NCBI GenBank assembly: GCA_030671565.1
Contig: DAOVIC010000127.1
Coordinates: 1-5,007, forward strand
Reading direction: 5' to 3'
Length of the DNA stretch: 5,007 nucleotides
Source of the DNA: Anaerohalosphaeraceae bacterium
GTDB taxonomy: Bacteria; Planctomycetota; Phycisphaerae; Sedimentisphaerales; Anaerohalosphaeraceae
A program made the position numbers and the translations under genes. The first letter of the stretch is position 1. The number at the start of each line of letters is the position of its first letter. Positions 4,586 through 5,007 of the stretch are shown one piece after another. The notes beneath the pieces are model-generated. The model was not told the DNA's origin and did not search any database. It saw nothing but the letters and a program-made list of their open reading frames with translations.

Positions 4586-5007
4586 ATGGCTAGATCTTTA
4601 ATTATTGCTGCGTTGTCTTTTTGTTTTATCTTTGTATCGAGCGGGTGCAGTTCGGCTGGGGGTAAAACTGCGGCTGAAAAAAGACAGTATATCACGGAAC
4701 TTCGTGACACTGTGGTCGATGACATGGTTGAAAAATATCCTGAGGTAAAGAAAAAACTTGAAGAGTCGCCGGGTTACGGTGTGTTCAGTAATGTGAATAT
4801 TAACGTTATCCTGGTCAGTGCCGGTAACGGGTATGGGGTTGTGGTCGATAACGCTACCGGTAAGAAGACTTATATGAAGATGGGGCTTGGGGGAGTTGGT
4901 CTTGGGATCGGGGCCAAGGACTTTCGTCAATTGATAATCTTTAAGACGCGAGAGGCGATGGATTCGTTCGTTAATAAAGGCTGGGAGTTCGGCGGGCATG
5001 CCGATGC
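4586..5007 (+). CDS. SYLF/YSC84-like lipid-binding domain lipoprotein (partial, 3' end missing)
   Basis: At least 140 residues are encoded with no stop before the window end. Residues 1-20 form a signal peptide with a hydrophobic core (SLIIAALSFCFIFV) ending at a cysteine, S-S-G-C with Cys21. The lipobox is imperfect because Ser takes the usual -3 Leu place. This predicts a lipid-anchored periplasmic or outer-membrane protein. A short charged linker leads into SPGYGVFSNVNINVILVSAG (61-80), GYGVVVDNATGKKTYMKMG (82-100), GLGIGAKDFRQLIIFKT (105-121) and MDSFVNKGWEFGGHAD. This is the ordered glycine-rich pattern of the SYLF family, whose eukaryotic members bind phosphoinositides. The bacterial role is uncertain, probably envelope-related. 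The start is set by ATG 4586 with GGGGG (4574-4578) seven bases upstream. Codon use matches the PPC gene. Confidence 0.86.
   Translation, partial: MARSLIIAALSFCFIFVSSGCSSAGGKTAAEKRQYITELRDTVVDDMVEKYPEVKKKLEESPGYGVFSNVNINVILVSAGNGYGVVVDNATGKKTYMKMGLGGVGLGIGAKDFRQLIIFKTREAMDSFVNKGWEFGGHAD

Noticed and set aside
4069..4725. A 218-codon minus-strand frame opposite the PPC gene and the lipoprotein start
   Set aside because: It runs antisense through a clearly conserved PPC domain and a signal peptide. Its translation shows no recognisable domain and is a by-product of the strong G/T bias.

Overview
This is bacterial chromosomal DNA of about 50% G+C by hand-sampled counts. The lineage cannot be fixed from these genes. 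A predicted lipoprotein at the right edge and a carrier-protein/amidotransferase operon fit a diderm (Gram-negative-type) bacterium. A sediment-type planctomycete is one guess, held with low confidence.

Left part, minus strand (positions 3741 down to 193): a compact co-directional gene set. In transcription order it is an unrecognised 76-residue ORF (3741-3511), a stand-alone acyl carrier protein (3508-3236), a class II glutamine-dependent asparagine synthetase-type amidotransferase (3208-1217) and an ammonia-type NAD synthase-like PP-loop ligase (1191-193). Gaps are 2, 27 and 25 bases. ACP, AsnB and NadE each have a purine-rich Shine-Dalgarno site. Two ATP-pyrophosphatase (N-type) enzymes beside a lone carrier protein suggest a small biosynthetic module that makes amide or acyl-amide groups, for example on a polysaccharide, lipid or secondary metabolite, rather than housekeeping asparagine or NAD synthesis. 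That reading is inference. Beyond the module, at the extreme left, a near-consensus sigma70 promoter (99-71) and a GTG start with a Shine-Dalgarno site (29) suggest that another minus-strand gene begins at the edge.

Middle (3742-4086): a divergent intergenic region. It holds a strong plus-strand intrinsic terminator (3844-3880), an upstream hairpin and a CCUCC-rich tract, and, nearer the right-hand gene, a TATAAT promoter for that gene. No gene obviously ends at the terminator, so a small RNA or an attenuated transcript is possible.

Right part, plus strand: a single-domain PPC/DUF296 protein (4087-4521), an intrinsic terminator just after it, and the start of a SYLF/YSC84-like predicted lipoprotein (4586 to beyond the window).

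A window-wide feature is opposite third-codon-position composition on the two strands. Minus genes end codons mostly in A or C and plus genes mostly in G or T, as expected from strong replication-strand bias with the plus strand leading. The 76-residue ORF does not follow this pattern.
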